Shown: piece after piece, positions 25,422-34,219 of the stretch | Layout: every line of letters begins with the position of its first letter | Position numbering within the stretch: position 1 is the stretch's first letter | Assembly (NCBI GenBank): GCA_018240685.1 | Contig: JAFEFG010000010.1 | Location: forward strand, 1-61,938 | Direction of reading: 5' to 3' | Source: Pseudomonadota bacterium | GTDB lineage: Bacteria > Pseudomonadota > Alphaproteobacteria > Reyranellales > Reyranellaceae | DNA: 61,938 bases | Translations under genes and position numbers: made by a program | The notes under the pieces: model-generated | Database searches by the model: none | What the model saw: the letters and a program-made list of their open reading frames with translations, nothing else | Told to the model about the DNA's origin: nothing

Positions 25422-25967
25422 CTAGGAAGATTCTTCACGGAAATGCTCACGCAAGCGTATCAACGCCTTGTGGTGCGTGCTCCTCACGGTCTGGGCATCA
25501 ATTTTCAGCATCTGCGCAATCTCGGAAACGTCCCGCTCCTCGTCATAGAGAAACTTCAGGATCAGGGCCTGCCGCTCCGTCAGCAACCCGTCGGGGATCC
25601 TGAGCTTCTCGACGTGCCGGTCCTCCACGGCCAGGGCGGTCTCGGGCACTTCGTCGATGGGAGCCGTCGCCTGCCGGCGTCGCCGGACGAAATCCACTGC
25701 CGCGGAGCGCGCGACGACCGCCAGCCACGTCGACAGGCCCGCCCGGGCCGGATCGTAGGTCTTGAGGAGCCGAAAGTCGTTCGCGCACAGCCGGACGAAC
25801 ACGTCCTGGGCGGCGTCCATGACATCGTCCTCGCTCAGCCGATGGGTACTCAAGGCCCTACGGGCCACGGCATTGATCAAAGGCGATGCTGCCAGGACAA
25901 ACGCATCCCACGTCCGCTTGTGGCCCGCTGCCAACGAGCGCAGGTCGATCTGGTTCAGGTCCGTCAC
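25422..25967 (-). CDS. ECF-family RNA polymerase sigma factor
   Basis: A 181-residue sigma-70 family factor with region 2 (about residues 24-100: DDVMDAAQDVFVRLC, LSTWLAVVARSAAVDFVRR) and region 4 (120-178: LTERQALILKFLYDEERDVSEIAQML, helix-turn-helix to KALIRLREHF), and no regions 1 or 3. The start is GTG at 25967. First gene of a five-gene operon with anti-sigma, sensor-like, DUF1800 and DUF1501 genes, so these are probably its regulators and targets. I could not assign its own promoter motif with confidence. Confidence 0.9.
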   Translation of the reverse strand: MTDLNQIDLRSLAAGHKRTWDAFVLAASPLINAVARRALSTHRLSEDDVMDAAQDVFVRLCANDFRLLKTYDPARAGLSTWLAVVARSAAVDFVRRRRQATAPIDEVPETALAVEDRHVEKLRIPDGLLTERQALILKFLYDEERDVSEIAQMLKIDAQTVRSTHHKALIRLREHFREESS

Positions 25968-26065
25968 CCGCGCATTCCGCCCATGTCTCTCCGCACAGCA
26001 GTTTATCAGTGTTTGTGGCTAAATCAGGCCCCGCTACAGTCCTTCCGCAAGGCAAAGGGGTATCG

Positions 26066-27622
26066 ATGAGCGAGTCGCTTACACAGCAAATGAAAATCAG
26101 GAAGCAGGCCGTGCGCGGCAAAGGCGTCGTGGTGGCGCAGAACAGCCGCGCCGCCGAGGTTGGCGCCACGATCCTGCGCAAGGGAGGGAACGCCATTGAC
26201 GCCGCCGTCGCGACGGGAATGGCGATCGGCGCCCTCGAGCCGTGGATGAGCGGCATCGGCGGGATCGGCTTCATGACCATCTGGAGCGCCAAGGAAGGTC
26301 GCGCCTGGACGGTGGATTACGGCCCCATCTCGGCCGCGAAGCTCGATCCGGCCGTGTACAAGATCGTCGGCCCCGGCCCGGCCAATCCCTTCGCCTGGCC
26401 GGACATCCTCGAACAGAGGAACGAGGTCGGCTACCACTCGATCGCGGTCCCCGGCATGGTCGCCGGCCTGGCCAAGGCGCTCGAGCGGTTCGGCACCATG
26501 CCGTGGAAGAACGTGCTCGCCCCTGGCGTCGCCCTCGCCGAGCGCGGCATGGAACTCGACTGGTACATGCAGCTCATGATCGCCAACGGCGCGGAGCATC
26601 TCGCGAAGTTCCCGGCGTCCAAGGCGAGCTATCTCTGCGACGACGGCCGTGTCCCCACCAACGATTGGCAGGGCAACAAGCGTTACATCAAGCTCGGCAA
26701 TCTCGGCGAGACGATGCGCCGCCTCTCCGAGGGCGGTCCGCGCGAATTCTACGAGGGCAGCCTGGCGCGCGACATCGTCGCCGACCTGCAGGCCGGCGGT
26801 TCGGCGATCTCCTATGACGACCTGAAAGCCTACGAAGCGCAGATCGTCGAACCGTTGTCGTTCGAACACCACGGCGTGACGATCAACGTCGCCGGCGGCC
26901 TCACCGCGGGCCCGACGCTGCGGCGCACGATCGAACTCGCCGGCGGGCGCACCCTGGGCAAGGGTGCACCCGGACCCGACTTCTTCGTCGCGATCGCCGA
27001 GAGCATGCACCAGGCGTATCAGGAGCGCCTCAAGACCCTGGGCGACAAGCCGACCAACACCTGCACCACCCATTTCTGCGCCGCCGACAGCGAGGGCAAC
27101 ATGGTGGCGCTGACACAGACGCTGATGTCACTGTTCGGATCCTGCGTGATGCTGCCGAAGACCGGCATCACCATGAACAACGGCATGCTGTGGTTCGATC
27201 CGGAGCCGAATCGCCCCAATTCGATCGCGCCCGGCAAGCGCCCGCTGTGCAACATCTGCCCCGTCGTCGTGGTCAAGGACGGCCAGCCGTGGTTCTGCAT
27301 CGGCGCTTCCGGCGGCCGCCGCATCGTGCCGGCGGTGACCCAGCTCTCCCTGATGCTGATCGACCGCGGCCTCGACGTCGAGACGGCCTTCCATCAGCCG
27401 CGCCTCGACATCTCGGGGGTCGGGCCGATCCGCGTCAATCGCGACATCGCCAACGACGTCAAGAAGGCGATCGCGGCGAAGCTGCCGACCGTTGAAGTGG
27501 CGAACCAGATCCAGCCGCTGGGCTTCGCCAATCCTTCCTGCATCATGCGCGATCCCGCGACGGGAGAGCTTGTCGGCATGAACGAGGTCATGTCGCCTTG
27601 GGCCGGCGGCGCGGCCCAGTAG
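26066..27622 (+). CDS. Gamma-glutamyltransferase family Ntn-hydrolase
   Basis: A 518-residue gamma-glutamyltransferase homologue. The autoprocessing nucleophile is predicted as T334 in the CTTHFCAADSEGNMVALTQT segment, and GGNAIDAAVATGMAIGALEP and the late IGASGGRRIVPA motif are conserved. Members hydrolyse or transfer gamma-glutamyl groups from glutathione and related amides. There is no signal peptide, so the enzyme seems cytoplasmic, unlike E. coli GGT. AAGGGG precedes the ATG at 26066. A terminator follows; the next gene is a drug/metabolite exporter. Confidence 0.87.
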   Translation: MSESLTQQMKIRKQAVRGKGVVVAQNSRAAEVGATILRKGGNAIDAAVATGMAIGALEPWMSGIGGIGFMTIWSAKEGRAWTVDYGPISAAKLDPAVYKIVGPGPANPFAWPDILEQRNEVGYHSIAVPGMVAGLAKALERFGTMPWKNVLAPGVALAERGMELDWYMQLMIANGAEHLAKFPASKASYLCDDGRVPTNDWQGNKRYIKLGNLGETMRRLSEGGPREFYEGSLARDIVADLQAGGSAISYDDLKAYEAQIVEPLSFEHHGVTINVAGGLTAGPTLRRTIELAGGRTLGKGAPGPDFFVAIAESMHQAYQERLKTLGDKPTNTCTTHFCAADSEGNMVALTQTLMSLFGSCVMLPKTGITMNNGMLWFDPEPNRPNSIAPGKRPLCNICPVVVVKDGQPWFCIGASGGRRIVPAVTQLSLMLIDRGLDVETAFHQPRLDISGVGPIRVNRDIANDVKKAIAAKLPTVEVANQIQPLGFANPSCIMRDPATGELVGMNEVMSPWAGGAAQ

Positions 27623-27700
27623 AAGGCGCTCCATTTCCTCTCGCGAAGTGGGGACCTTCACCGGAGCGTGAAGGGATAGCCCCTCATGGCGAGCTTCGGA

Positions 27701-27731
27701 GGGCGACGGGCAATTGCGCGTCGCCCGTTTT
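27701..27731 (+). terminator. Terminator after the gamma-glutamyltransferase gene
   Basis: An 8-bp stem GGGCGACG/CGTCGCCC, extended inward by GC/GC around an AATT loop after one G-G mismatch, followed by G and four T residues. Confidence 0.6.
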
Positions 27732-27788
27732 GGGACGATTCTCAATCCCAATGGACACCGTCCCGCATTCAGGCGCCGGTCTGTCGTG

Positions 27789-29216
27789 ATGGTCAGCGCG
27801 ACAGACACCGACAATCCCACCGAGACAATCAAGCGGCTGCTTCCATGGCTCGTCGCCGTGGCCTTCTTCATGCAATCGCTGGACACGACCATCCTCAATA
27901 CAGCCGTGCCGGCGATCGCCGAGGCGATGGAAGTCACGCCGCTCGATATCAAGTCGGTGCTCGCCAGCTACACGCTCAGCCTCGCCGTCTTCATTCCGAT
28001 CAGCGGCTGGATGGCAGACCGTTTCGGCACGCGCCGGGTCTTCGCGGGCGCAATCGGCCTCTTCTCGCTGGGCTCGCTGCTCTGCGGTCTGTCGGTGAAC
28101 CTCACCATGCTGGTGGCCTGCCGCGTCCTGCAGGGCGTGGGCGGCGCCATGATGGTGCCGGTGGGACGCATGACGATGGTCCGCACGTTCCCCAAGTCGG
28201 AGCTCATCCGGGCGATGAGCTTCGTATCCATTCCCAGCCTGATCGGCCCCATGCTGGGCCCGATCATGGGCGGCCTGATCGTGCACTACCTCCACTGGAG
28301 CGTGGTGTTCTTCGTGAACATCCCGGTCGGCATCGCCGGCCTCCTGTTCGTCTACCGGTTCCTGCCGGATTATCGGGAAGAGGACACCCACCGCCTCGAC
28401 ATCCTCGGCCTGATCCTGTTCGGATCCGGCATCGCGCTGCTGTCCTATGTCCTCGAGGTGTTCGGCGATCACAGGCTGGGTGATGTCGAGATCGTCAGCC
28501 TGCTGGCGCTTTCGGCGGTCCTGCTGGCAACGTACGGCCTCAAGGCCACACGCACGACCTTCCCGCTGCTCCAGCTCGGTCTGTTCCGGCTGCGGACGTT
28601 CCGCGCCGCCGTCGGCGGCAGCTTCTTCAGCCGCCTGGGGCTGGGCGGCATCCCGTTCCTCTTCCCGCTGCTCTATCAGGTCGGCCTGGGCTATTCGCCG
28701 ATCCAGTCCGGCCTTCTGGTGATGCCGCAGGCCATGGCCGCCATGGGCATCAAGGTGATCGTTCCCAAGATCCTGGGCCGCCTGGGGTACCGTACCGTGC
28801 TGGTCGGCAACACGATGATCCTGGGCGTGCTTATCATGCTGTTCGCGACGATCGGGGTCGGCACGCCCGCCTGGCGCATCGCGCTGCAGGCCTTCATCCT
28901 CGGGTTCTTCACGTCGACCCAGTACACGAGCATGAACACTCTCGTTTATGCCGACGTCACGGCCCACCAGACCAGCGCCGCCAGCACGATCGCCAGCACC
29001 GGGCAGCAGATGTCGATCAGCTTCGGGGTCGCCTCCGCCTCGCTGATCGCCGCCCTGTTCGTGCCCGAGACCCTGCGTTCAGATCCGACTGCCCTCATCC
29101 ACGGCGTGCATCAGGCCTTCATCGTCCTGGGGCTCATGACGATCGCCTCGTCCATCGTCTTCATGCAGTTGCGCAAGAACGACGGCGGCGCCATCAGCGG
29201 CAAGAAGCTAGTTTAG
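27789..29216 (+). CDS. DHA2-family MFS efflux transporter
   Basis: A 475-residue transporter with about 14 predicted membrane helices. It has the LDTTILNTAVPAIAEAM helix 1, SGWMADRFGTRRVF (motif A), CRVLQGVGGAMMVPVGR (motif B) and the exporter motif C (LIGPMLGPIMGG), as in EmrB/QacA drug:H+ antiporters. The ATG at 27789 gives the normal N terminus; earlier frames overlap the terminator region. Its end overlaps the convergent tspO gene by 9 bases. Confidence 0.88.
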   Translation: MVSATDTDNPTETIKRLLPWLVAVAFFMQSLDTTILNTAVPAIAEAMEVTPLDIKSVLASYTLSLAVFIPISGWMADRFGTRRVFAGAIGLFSLGSLLCGLSVNLTMLVACRVLQGVGGAMMVPVGRMTMVRTFPKSELIRAMSFVSIPSLIGPMLGPIMGGLIVHYLHWSVVFFVNIPVGIAGLLFVYRFLPDYREEDTHRLDILGLILFGSGIALLSYVLEVFGDHRLGDVEIVSLLALSAVLLATYGLKATRTTFPLLQLGLFRLRTFRAAVGGSFFSRLGLGGIPFLFPLLYQVGLGYSPIQSGLLVMPQAMAAMGIKVIVPKILGRLGYRTVLVGNTMILGVLIMLFATIGVGTPAWRIALQAFILGFFTSTQYTSMNTLVYADVTAHQTSAASTIASTGQQMSISFGVASASLIAALFVPETLRSDPTALIHGVHQAFIVLGLMTIASSIVFMQLRKNDGGAISGKKLV

Positions 29217-29693
29217 GCGCCAGAGGGAAACCGTGAGCATCGTGGCGAACAGGATCCAGAGCAGGTAGGGCCCGAGCAGCCAGCCCGCCAGCCGATCCCG
29301 CCGACCGAAGACATACAGCGTCGCCGCCACCGAGGCATCGAGCACCAGGATCACGGCAACGGCGCCTCCCAAGCTACGGAGGCCGAAGAAGGTGAAGCTC
29401 CAGCCGAGGTTGACCACGAGCTGCACGGCAAAGAGGAGGAGCGCGGGCCATGCCGCCGGCCACGAGGCCGAGCGCCAGATGCGCCAGGCGGCAATCGCCA
29501 TCAGGACATAGAGCGTCGTCCAGACCGGCGCGAACACCCAATTGGGCGGATTGAACGAGGGCTTGTTCAGCGTCGGATACCAGCTGTTCACGCTTCCCGC
29601 CGTGATCCAGCTTCCCAGCACCCCGATGCCGAGGCAGACGGCCAGGAATGCCAGCAGCCCCGCAAAATCGACCGAACGACGACGCATCGACAT
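29208..29693 (-). CDS. TspO/MBR family membrane protein
   Basis: A 161-residue, five-helix TspO protein: WYPTLNKPSFNPPNWVFAPVWTTLYVLMAIAAW and the VQLVVNLGWSFTFFGLRS segment are diagnostic. TspO binds porphyrins/tetrapyrroles and cholesterol-like ligands in membranes. ATG at 29693 has GAGAG upstream; two other in-frame starts exist 4 and more codons earlier. It follows the DUF1345 gene by 8 bases on the same strand. Confidence 0.9.
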   Translation of the reverse strand: MSMRRRSVDFAGLLAFLAVCLGIGVLGSWITAGSVNSWYPTLNKPSFNPPNWVFAPVWTTLYVLMAIAAWRIWRSASWPAAWPALLLFAVQLVVNLGWSFTFFGLRSLGGAVAVILVLDASVAATLYVFGRRDRLAGWLLGPYLLWILFATMLTVSLWRLN

Positions 29694-29701
29694 GACCGCT
29701 C

Positions 29702-30373
29702 TCATGAGAGGAGACTGGCTCCGACATTGATCGTGAGAGCCAGGATCGCCGTGTTGAAGACGAAGGCAACGATGCCTTGGATCAAGGTCGCCCGGCGCAT
29801 CGCAGCTGACGTGGTGTTCACGTCGCCGGTCTGGGCCGCGCAGCCGACGACGAAGGAATAATAGACGAAGTCGCGATAGTCCGGAGGCCGGTTCCCTGGA
29901 AATTCCAGCCCACCAGCGTCGCGCGGCTCCGGCCGGTAGTAGATGTTGGCGTAGTGCAGCGCGAAGACCAGGTGGGTAAAGGTCCAGGACAGCACCACCG
30001 TTGCAGCCGTGACCAGCAAGCTGGCCCAGGGCGTGCTGTAGGCCGACTTGATGACGGCGAGTTCGGTGAAGATGGTGCCGAGGCTCGCGGCCGCACTGCA
30101 GACGACGACCATGGTGATCACCCACTCGCTCTCGTCGTACCAGGCGGCGCGCCTGTGGCAGGTCTCGACCGTCGAGCGTGCGATCATCACGAACGCCGAG
30201 ACCACGTAGATCGCGGCCATCAGATCCCAAGACATCAGCACGCGGGTGACCAGCCGCATCGACGGAGGCAACAGCAGAAAGAGAAGCACGCCCGCCGCAG
30301 CGGCGAGAAGCAGACGCCGGCGAACGATGAGGAGACGCCAAAGGCGACCTTCCGTCGAAGCGTTCCTGGCCAT
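29702..30373 (-). CDS. DUF1345 membrane protein
   Basis: A 223-residue integral membrane protein with about five or six helices and the diagnostic LVFALHYANIYYRP and RDFVYYSFVVGCAAQTGDVNTTS motifs of DUF1345. Function is unknown. It is immediately upstream of tspO on the same strand, so the two membrane proteins are probably co-expressed. ATG at 30373 is preferred over an in-frame start 8 codons earlier. Confidence 0.87.
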   Translation of the reverse strand: MARNASTEGRLWRLLIVRRRLLLAAAAGVLLFLLLPPSMRLVTRVLMSWDLMAAIYVVSAFVMIARSTVETCHRRAAWYDESEWVITMVVVCSAAASLGTIFTELAVIKSAYSTPWASLLVTAATVVLSWTFTHLVFALHYANIYYRPEPRDAGGLEFPGNRPPDYRDFVYYSFVVGCAAQTGDVNTTSAAMRRATLIQGIVAFVFNTAILALTINVGASLLS

Positions 30374-30577
30374 ACCCACACCTCCAGTCCCCGCCACCGG
30401 CCAGTGCAGCCGGCCGGGCTACTGCTACTGCCGAGAGCACAATCAGTCCTAATAAAAGACTGACAAATTTTAGGTCACATGGCCAGCGAATCGGGCACCC
30501 TCGCCCTTGCCGGTCTTGTGGATGAACGCTAAACACACGGCCGTCGTTTTGTCGCAAGCGGCGGGGGGAAAGGCAGC

Positions 30578-31342
30578 ATGGCGACGAAGAAGAAAACTAC
30601 ATCGTCGGCACCTGCCAAGGGCTTGAACGGAGCGGCTGAACCAAGTCGCACGACGGGCACGCCGGAGGCACGCGAGACCGCTCGTCTTCTGCTCGAGATC
30701 GAGGCCATCCATTGCCGGCCCGACAATCCGTACATCTTCACCTCAGGCCGGGCGAGCCCAGTCTATATCGACTGCCGCAAGTTGATTTCCTTCCCTGAGG
30801 CGCGGGCCAAGATCATGGGCTACGCGCTCAAGGCCATCGACAAGGAAATCGGCTGGAACAAGATCGATGTCGTTGCCGGCGGCGAGACGGCAGGCATCCC
30901 TTTCGCCGCCTTCCTGGCGGCGCTCGCCAAGAAGCCGATGATCTACGTCCGCAAGCAGCCGAAGGGATTCGGCCGCATGGCACAGATCGAAGGCGACCTG
31001 AAGCCAGGCAAGCGCGTCCTCCTGGTCGAGGACCTCGCAACCGACGGCGGCAGCAAGCTCGTCTTCATCGACGCGCTGAAGAAGGCCGAAGCCAAGGTCA
31101 CTGACTGCTTCGTGATCTTCCACTACGGCATCTTCCCGCAGAGCGTGGAGACACTGGCGGTGGCGGGGGTGAAGCTCCATGCGCTCGCCACCTGGTGGGA
31201 CGCGCTGGAAGCGGCCGAGAAGCACAAGTACTTCGACGAGAAGGGTCTGGCCGAGACCCGCGCGTTCCTGCAGGCGCCGGAGCAGTGGTCGGCCAATCAC
31301 GGCGGACGGCCTCCCGCCCCCCGCCCCACTCTCGGCCGCTGA
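30578..31342 (+). CDS. pyrE: Orotate phosphoribosyltransferase
   Basis: A 254-residue type I phosphoribosyltransferase. The PRPP-binding motif [14 protein letters not shown] and the [16 protein letters not shown] orotate-loop region identify PyrE, which makes orotidine 5'-phosphate in pyrimidine synthesis. It carries an N-terminal lysine/serine-rich extension of about 30 residues and a C-terminal proline-rich tail not found in the E. coli enzyme. The ATG has a GGGGGGAAAGG site. A rho-independent terminator follows 130 bases downstream. Confidence 0.9.
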   Translation: MATKKKTTSSAPAKGLNGAAEPSRTTGTPEARETARLLLEIEAIHCRPDNPYIFTSGRASPVYIDCRKLISFPEARAKIMGYALKAIDKEIGWNKIDVVAGGETAGIPFAAFLAALAKKPMIYVRKQPKGFGRMAQIEGDLKPGKRVLLVEDLATDGGSKLVFIDALKKAEAKVTDCFVIFHYGIFPQSVETLAVAGVKLHALATWWDALEAAEKHKYFDEKGLAETRAFLQAPEQWSANHGGRPPAPRPTLGR

Positions 31343-31472
31343 ACGGCGCCCGGCCGGCGCCGCGCCCGATCGCGACGATCAGGGCCGGCCGCCGCGTTGG
31401 CGACCGGAATCGCCGACGCACCCCTTTCCGCTCTACGATGGCAGGCTGAGGAGAGGGAAAAAGCGGCCGATT

Positions 31473-31493
31473 CGGGACCACTCCCGTTTTTTT
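31473..31493 (+). terminator. Terminator downstream of pyrE
   Basis: Stem CGGGA/TCCCG with a 4-base loop followed by seven T residues. It separates pyrE from the next ABC transporter operon. The stretch 31343-31472 otherwise shows nothing I can interpret. Confidence 0.75.
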
Positions 31494-31549
31494 GCCGTTT
31501 ATTTAATGGAGGATTGCTCACGTCCCATCGGGAGCACGACCGTCTGCAG

Positions 31550-33238
31550 ATGAGCATCCTCCGTCCGATTCTTGCGTCCGCGTCCCTTGGCAGGCGCTCC
31601 CTTCTGGGTCTGGTGCTGGCTTCGGCCGCGGCCACGGCTGCCCGTGCCGCCGCCAAGGAGGAACTGGTCATCGGCACGACCCAGGCGCCCGGCACGATGA
31701 ATCCTCTCATCGGCTCCATGCTGGCCAAGGCGCTGATCCAGGACATGACGCTGCGTCCGTTCACGGCCTACGACCCGAACTGGAAACTGGTGCCCCTCGC
31801 CTGCACGCGCGTGCCCAATCTCAAGGAAGGCACGGCCCGCGTCGTCGATCTGCCCGACGGTGCAAAGGGCATGGAAATCGACATCGAGATCAAGCCGCTC
31901 AAGTGGGGCGACGGCACGCCGGTCACGACCCGGGACATGGCTTTCACCTTGGCCGTCGGCCAGCATCCGCTCTCCGGGGTGACTTCCGCCGAAGGCTACA
32001 GGCGGATCATCAAGCTCGACATCAAGGATGAGAGCCGCTTCACCGTCACCATCGACCGCATCACCTTCGACTACGAGAGCTTCGACTTCGTGGTGCTGCC
32101 GGCGCACATCGAGAAGCCGATCTTCGACGCCAATCCGGCCGAGTACCGCAACAAGACGGCGTACGACACCGATCCCACCAATCCCGGTCTGGGCTTCGGC
32201 CCCTACCGGATCTCCGAGCTGGTGCCCGGGAACCGGCTGGTGCTCGAGCAGAACCGGTACTGGAGCGGCGAGACGTCCCATTTCAAGCGCATCGTCGTGA
32301 AGTTCATCGAGAACACGTCGGCACTCGAGGCCAATCTCCTGTCCGGCAATGTCGACTACGTCCTGGGCGAACTCGGGCTGTCGCTCGACCAGGCGCTGGC
32401 GATCGAGAAGCGCCACAAGGACCGCTTCAACGTCATCTACAAGCCGGCCCTGATCTACGAGCACATCGACGTCAACCTCGACAATCCGCTGCTCAAGGAT
32501 CGCCGCGTCCGGCGCGCCCTCCTGATGGCGATCGACCGCGCCGCGATCTCGCAGAAACTGTTCGGCGGCAAGCAGCCGGTCGCCAACGGCAGCATCAGCC
32601 CCCTCGATCCGATGTACAGCCCGGCGGCCCGGCAATACCGCTACGACCCGGCCGCTGCGCGGAAGCTGCTCGACGAGGCGGGCTTCGCGCTGGCCAAGGA
32701 CGGCATGCGGACCGCGCCCGACGGCCAGCGCTTCTCCCTCGAACTCATCACTACAGCCGGCAACCGCGTCCGTGAACTGGTCGCTCAGGTGATCCAGAGC
32801 CAGCTCCGCCAGGTCGGCATCGATCTCCGGATCAAGGCCGAGCCGCCGCGCGTCTTCTCCGACGCCCTGAACCATCGGCGGTTCTCGGCGCTGGCGATGT
32901 ATGCCTGGGTCGAGCGCCCCGAGGGCGTGCCGCGCAGCACCCTTCACTCGGAAGAAATCCCCTCGGAAAAGAACGGCTGGAGCGGCCAGAACTATCCCGC
33001 CTATGCCAATCCCAAGATGGACAAGATGCTCGACGCGGCCGAGCGCGAACTCGATCCGGAAAAGCGCCGGATCTTCTTCGACGAGATCCAGCGCCTCTAT
33101 GCCGACGACCTGCCGGTACTGCCGCTTTATTTCCGCGTCGATCCCTTCGTCATCCCGAAGCGACTCAAGGGCGTCCTGCCGACCGGCCACCTCAACAGCT
33201 CACCTCTCTGGGTCGAGCAGTGGTACTGGGAGGGATAG
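31550..33238 (+). CDS. ABC transporter substrate-binding protein, family 5 (peptide/nickel type)
   Basis: A 562-residue solute-binding protein. A twin-arginine-like signal (GRRSLLGLVLASAA) ends near ARA; the mature part has the family-5 features LKWGDGTPVTTRDMAFT, LKDRRVRRALLMAIDR and a C-terminal NSSPLWVEQWYW. It should deliver an oligopeptide or similar ligand. ATG at 31550 was chosen because earlier in-frame codons lie in the terminator/leader. Two permease genes follow with no gap, but no ATPase gene. Confidence 0.87.
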   Translation: MSILRPILASASLGRRSLLGLVLASAAATAARAAAKEELVIGTTQAPGTMNPLIGSMLAKALIQDMTLRPFTAYDPNWKLVPLACTRVPNLKEGTARVVDLPDGAKGMEIDIEIKPLKWGDGTPVTTRDMAFTLAVGQHPLSGVTSAEGYRRIIKLDIKDESRFTVTIDRITFDYESFDFVVLPAHIEKPIFDANPAEYRNKTAYDTDPTNPGLGFGPYRISELVPGNRLVLEQNRYWSGETSHFKRIVVKFIENTSALEANLLSGNVDYVLGELGLSLDQALAIEKRHKDRFNVIYKPALIYEHIDVNLDNPLLKDRRVRRALLMAIDRAAISQKLFGGKQPVANGSISPLDPMYSPAARQYRYDPAAARKLLDEAGFALAKDGMRTAPDGQRFSLELITTAGNRVRELVAQVIQSQLRQVGIDLRIKAEPPRVFSDALNHRRFSALAMYAWVERPEGVPRSTLHSEEIPSEKNGWSGQNYPAYANPKMDKMLDAAERELDPEKRRIFFDEIQRLYADDLPVLPLYFRVDPFVIPKRLKGVLPTGHLNSSPLWVEQWYWEG

Positions 33239-33241
33239 CGC

Positions 33242-34219
33242 GTGGGTCGCTATCTCGCTTCACGAGCGGCCGAGATCGTCGTCACCCTCGCGGTAATGAG
33301 CCTCGTCGTCTATCTGCTGATCGGGCTGATGCCGGGCGATCCGATCGACCTCATGATCTCGGGCGATCCCAAGATGACCAGTGCCGACGCGGCGCGGTTG
33401 CGCGCGGCCTACGGCATCGACAAGCCCCTGCTCGATCGCTACTTCGCCTGGGCGCACCAGGCGCTGCTCGGCAATTTCGGCTATTCCCGCTCGTTCAGCC
33501 AGCCGGTGCTGACCGTCCTGTGGCCGCGGCTGGTCAACACCTTCGAACTCGCGGGCCTCGCGTTCCTGCTCTCGACCGCCATCGCCCTGCCACTCGGCAT
33601 GTGGGCTGCGGCCCGACCCCGCAGCCGGACCGATTACGTCATCAACCTGCTGTCCTTCGCCGGCATCTCGATGCCACCCTTCTGGCTCGCCCTGCTTCTG
33701 ATCACGCTCTTTTCGGTGACGCTGGGCTGGCTGCCGGCCGGCGGAACGGCCGATCTCCGTCCCGGCACGGGCTGGATACCGGGCATCGCAGAGAAGCTTC
33801 GTTTCGTCGTGATGCCGGTGCTCACCCTCGGCCTCCTGCAGCTCGGCACCTACACGCGCTTCATGCGCGGCGCCATGATCGAGGTCCTGCGCCAGGACTA
33901 CGTACGCACCGCCCGGGCGAAGGGCGCGTCGGAGCGGCGCGTCCTGCTCGGCCACGCCTTCATCAACGCGCTGCCGCCCGTATTGACGATCCTGGCGCTC
34001 TCCTTCGGCGGGCTGTTCTCGGGGGCGCTGATCACGGAGACCATGTTCGCCTGGCCGGGCATGGGCAAGATGATCTACCAGGCCATCCTCGACAACGACT
34101 ACAATCTGGCTCTGGTCGGCCTGCTGATCGGCACCTTCGCCACGATCGTCGGCAATCTCCTCGCCGATCTTGCCCTGGTATGGGTCGATCCCCGCGTCTC
34201 CCTGTCGGACCGCGGATGA
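33242..34219 (+). CDS. DppB-type ABC permease
   Basis: A 325-residue inner-membrane permease with six helices; it starts with the GRYLASRAAEIVVTLAVMSL helix, contains the LMPGDPIDLM segment and the EAA loop around RTARAKGASERRVLLGHAFINALPP. It starts with GTG 3 bases after the binding-protein stop. Its stop overlaps the next permease start (ATGA). Confidence 0.88.
   Translation: MGRYLASRAAEIVVTLAVMSLVVYLLIGLMPGDPIDLMISGDPKMTSADAARLRAAYGIDKPLLDRYFAWAHQALLGNFGYSRSFSQPVLTVLWPRLVNTFELAGLAFLLSTAIALPLGMWAAARPRSRTDYVINLLSFAGISMPPFWLALLLITLFSVTLGWLPAGGTADLRPGTGWIPGIAEKLRFVVMPVLTLGLLQLGTYTRFMRGAMIEVLRQDYVRTARAKGASERRVLLGHAFINALPPVLTILALSFGGLFSGALITETMFAWPGMGKMIYQAILDNDYNLALVGLLIGTFATIVGNLLADLALVWVDPRVSLSDRG

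Noticed and set aside
30443..30463. TCAGTC-9-GACTGA inverted repeat before pyrE
   Set aside because: Could be an operator or weak hairpin, but the arms are short and neither promoter nor terminator elements are convincingly placed.
29208..30557. A single 449-codon frame covering tspO and the DUF1345 region
   Set aside because: Only its last 161 codons match TspO; the DUF1345 protein is in another frame with full family motifs, so this is not a fusion.
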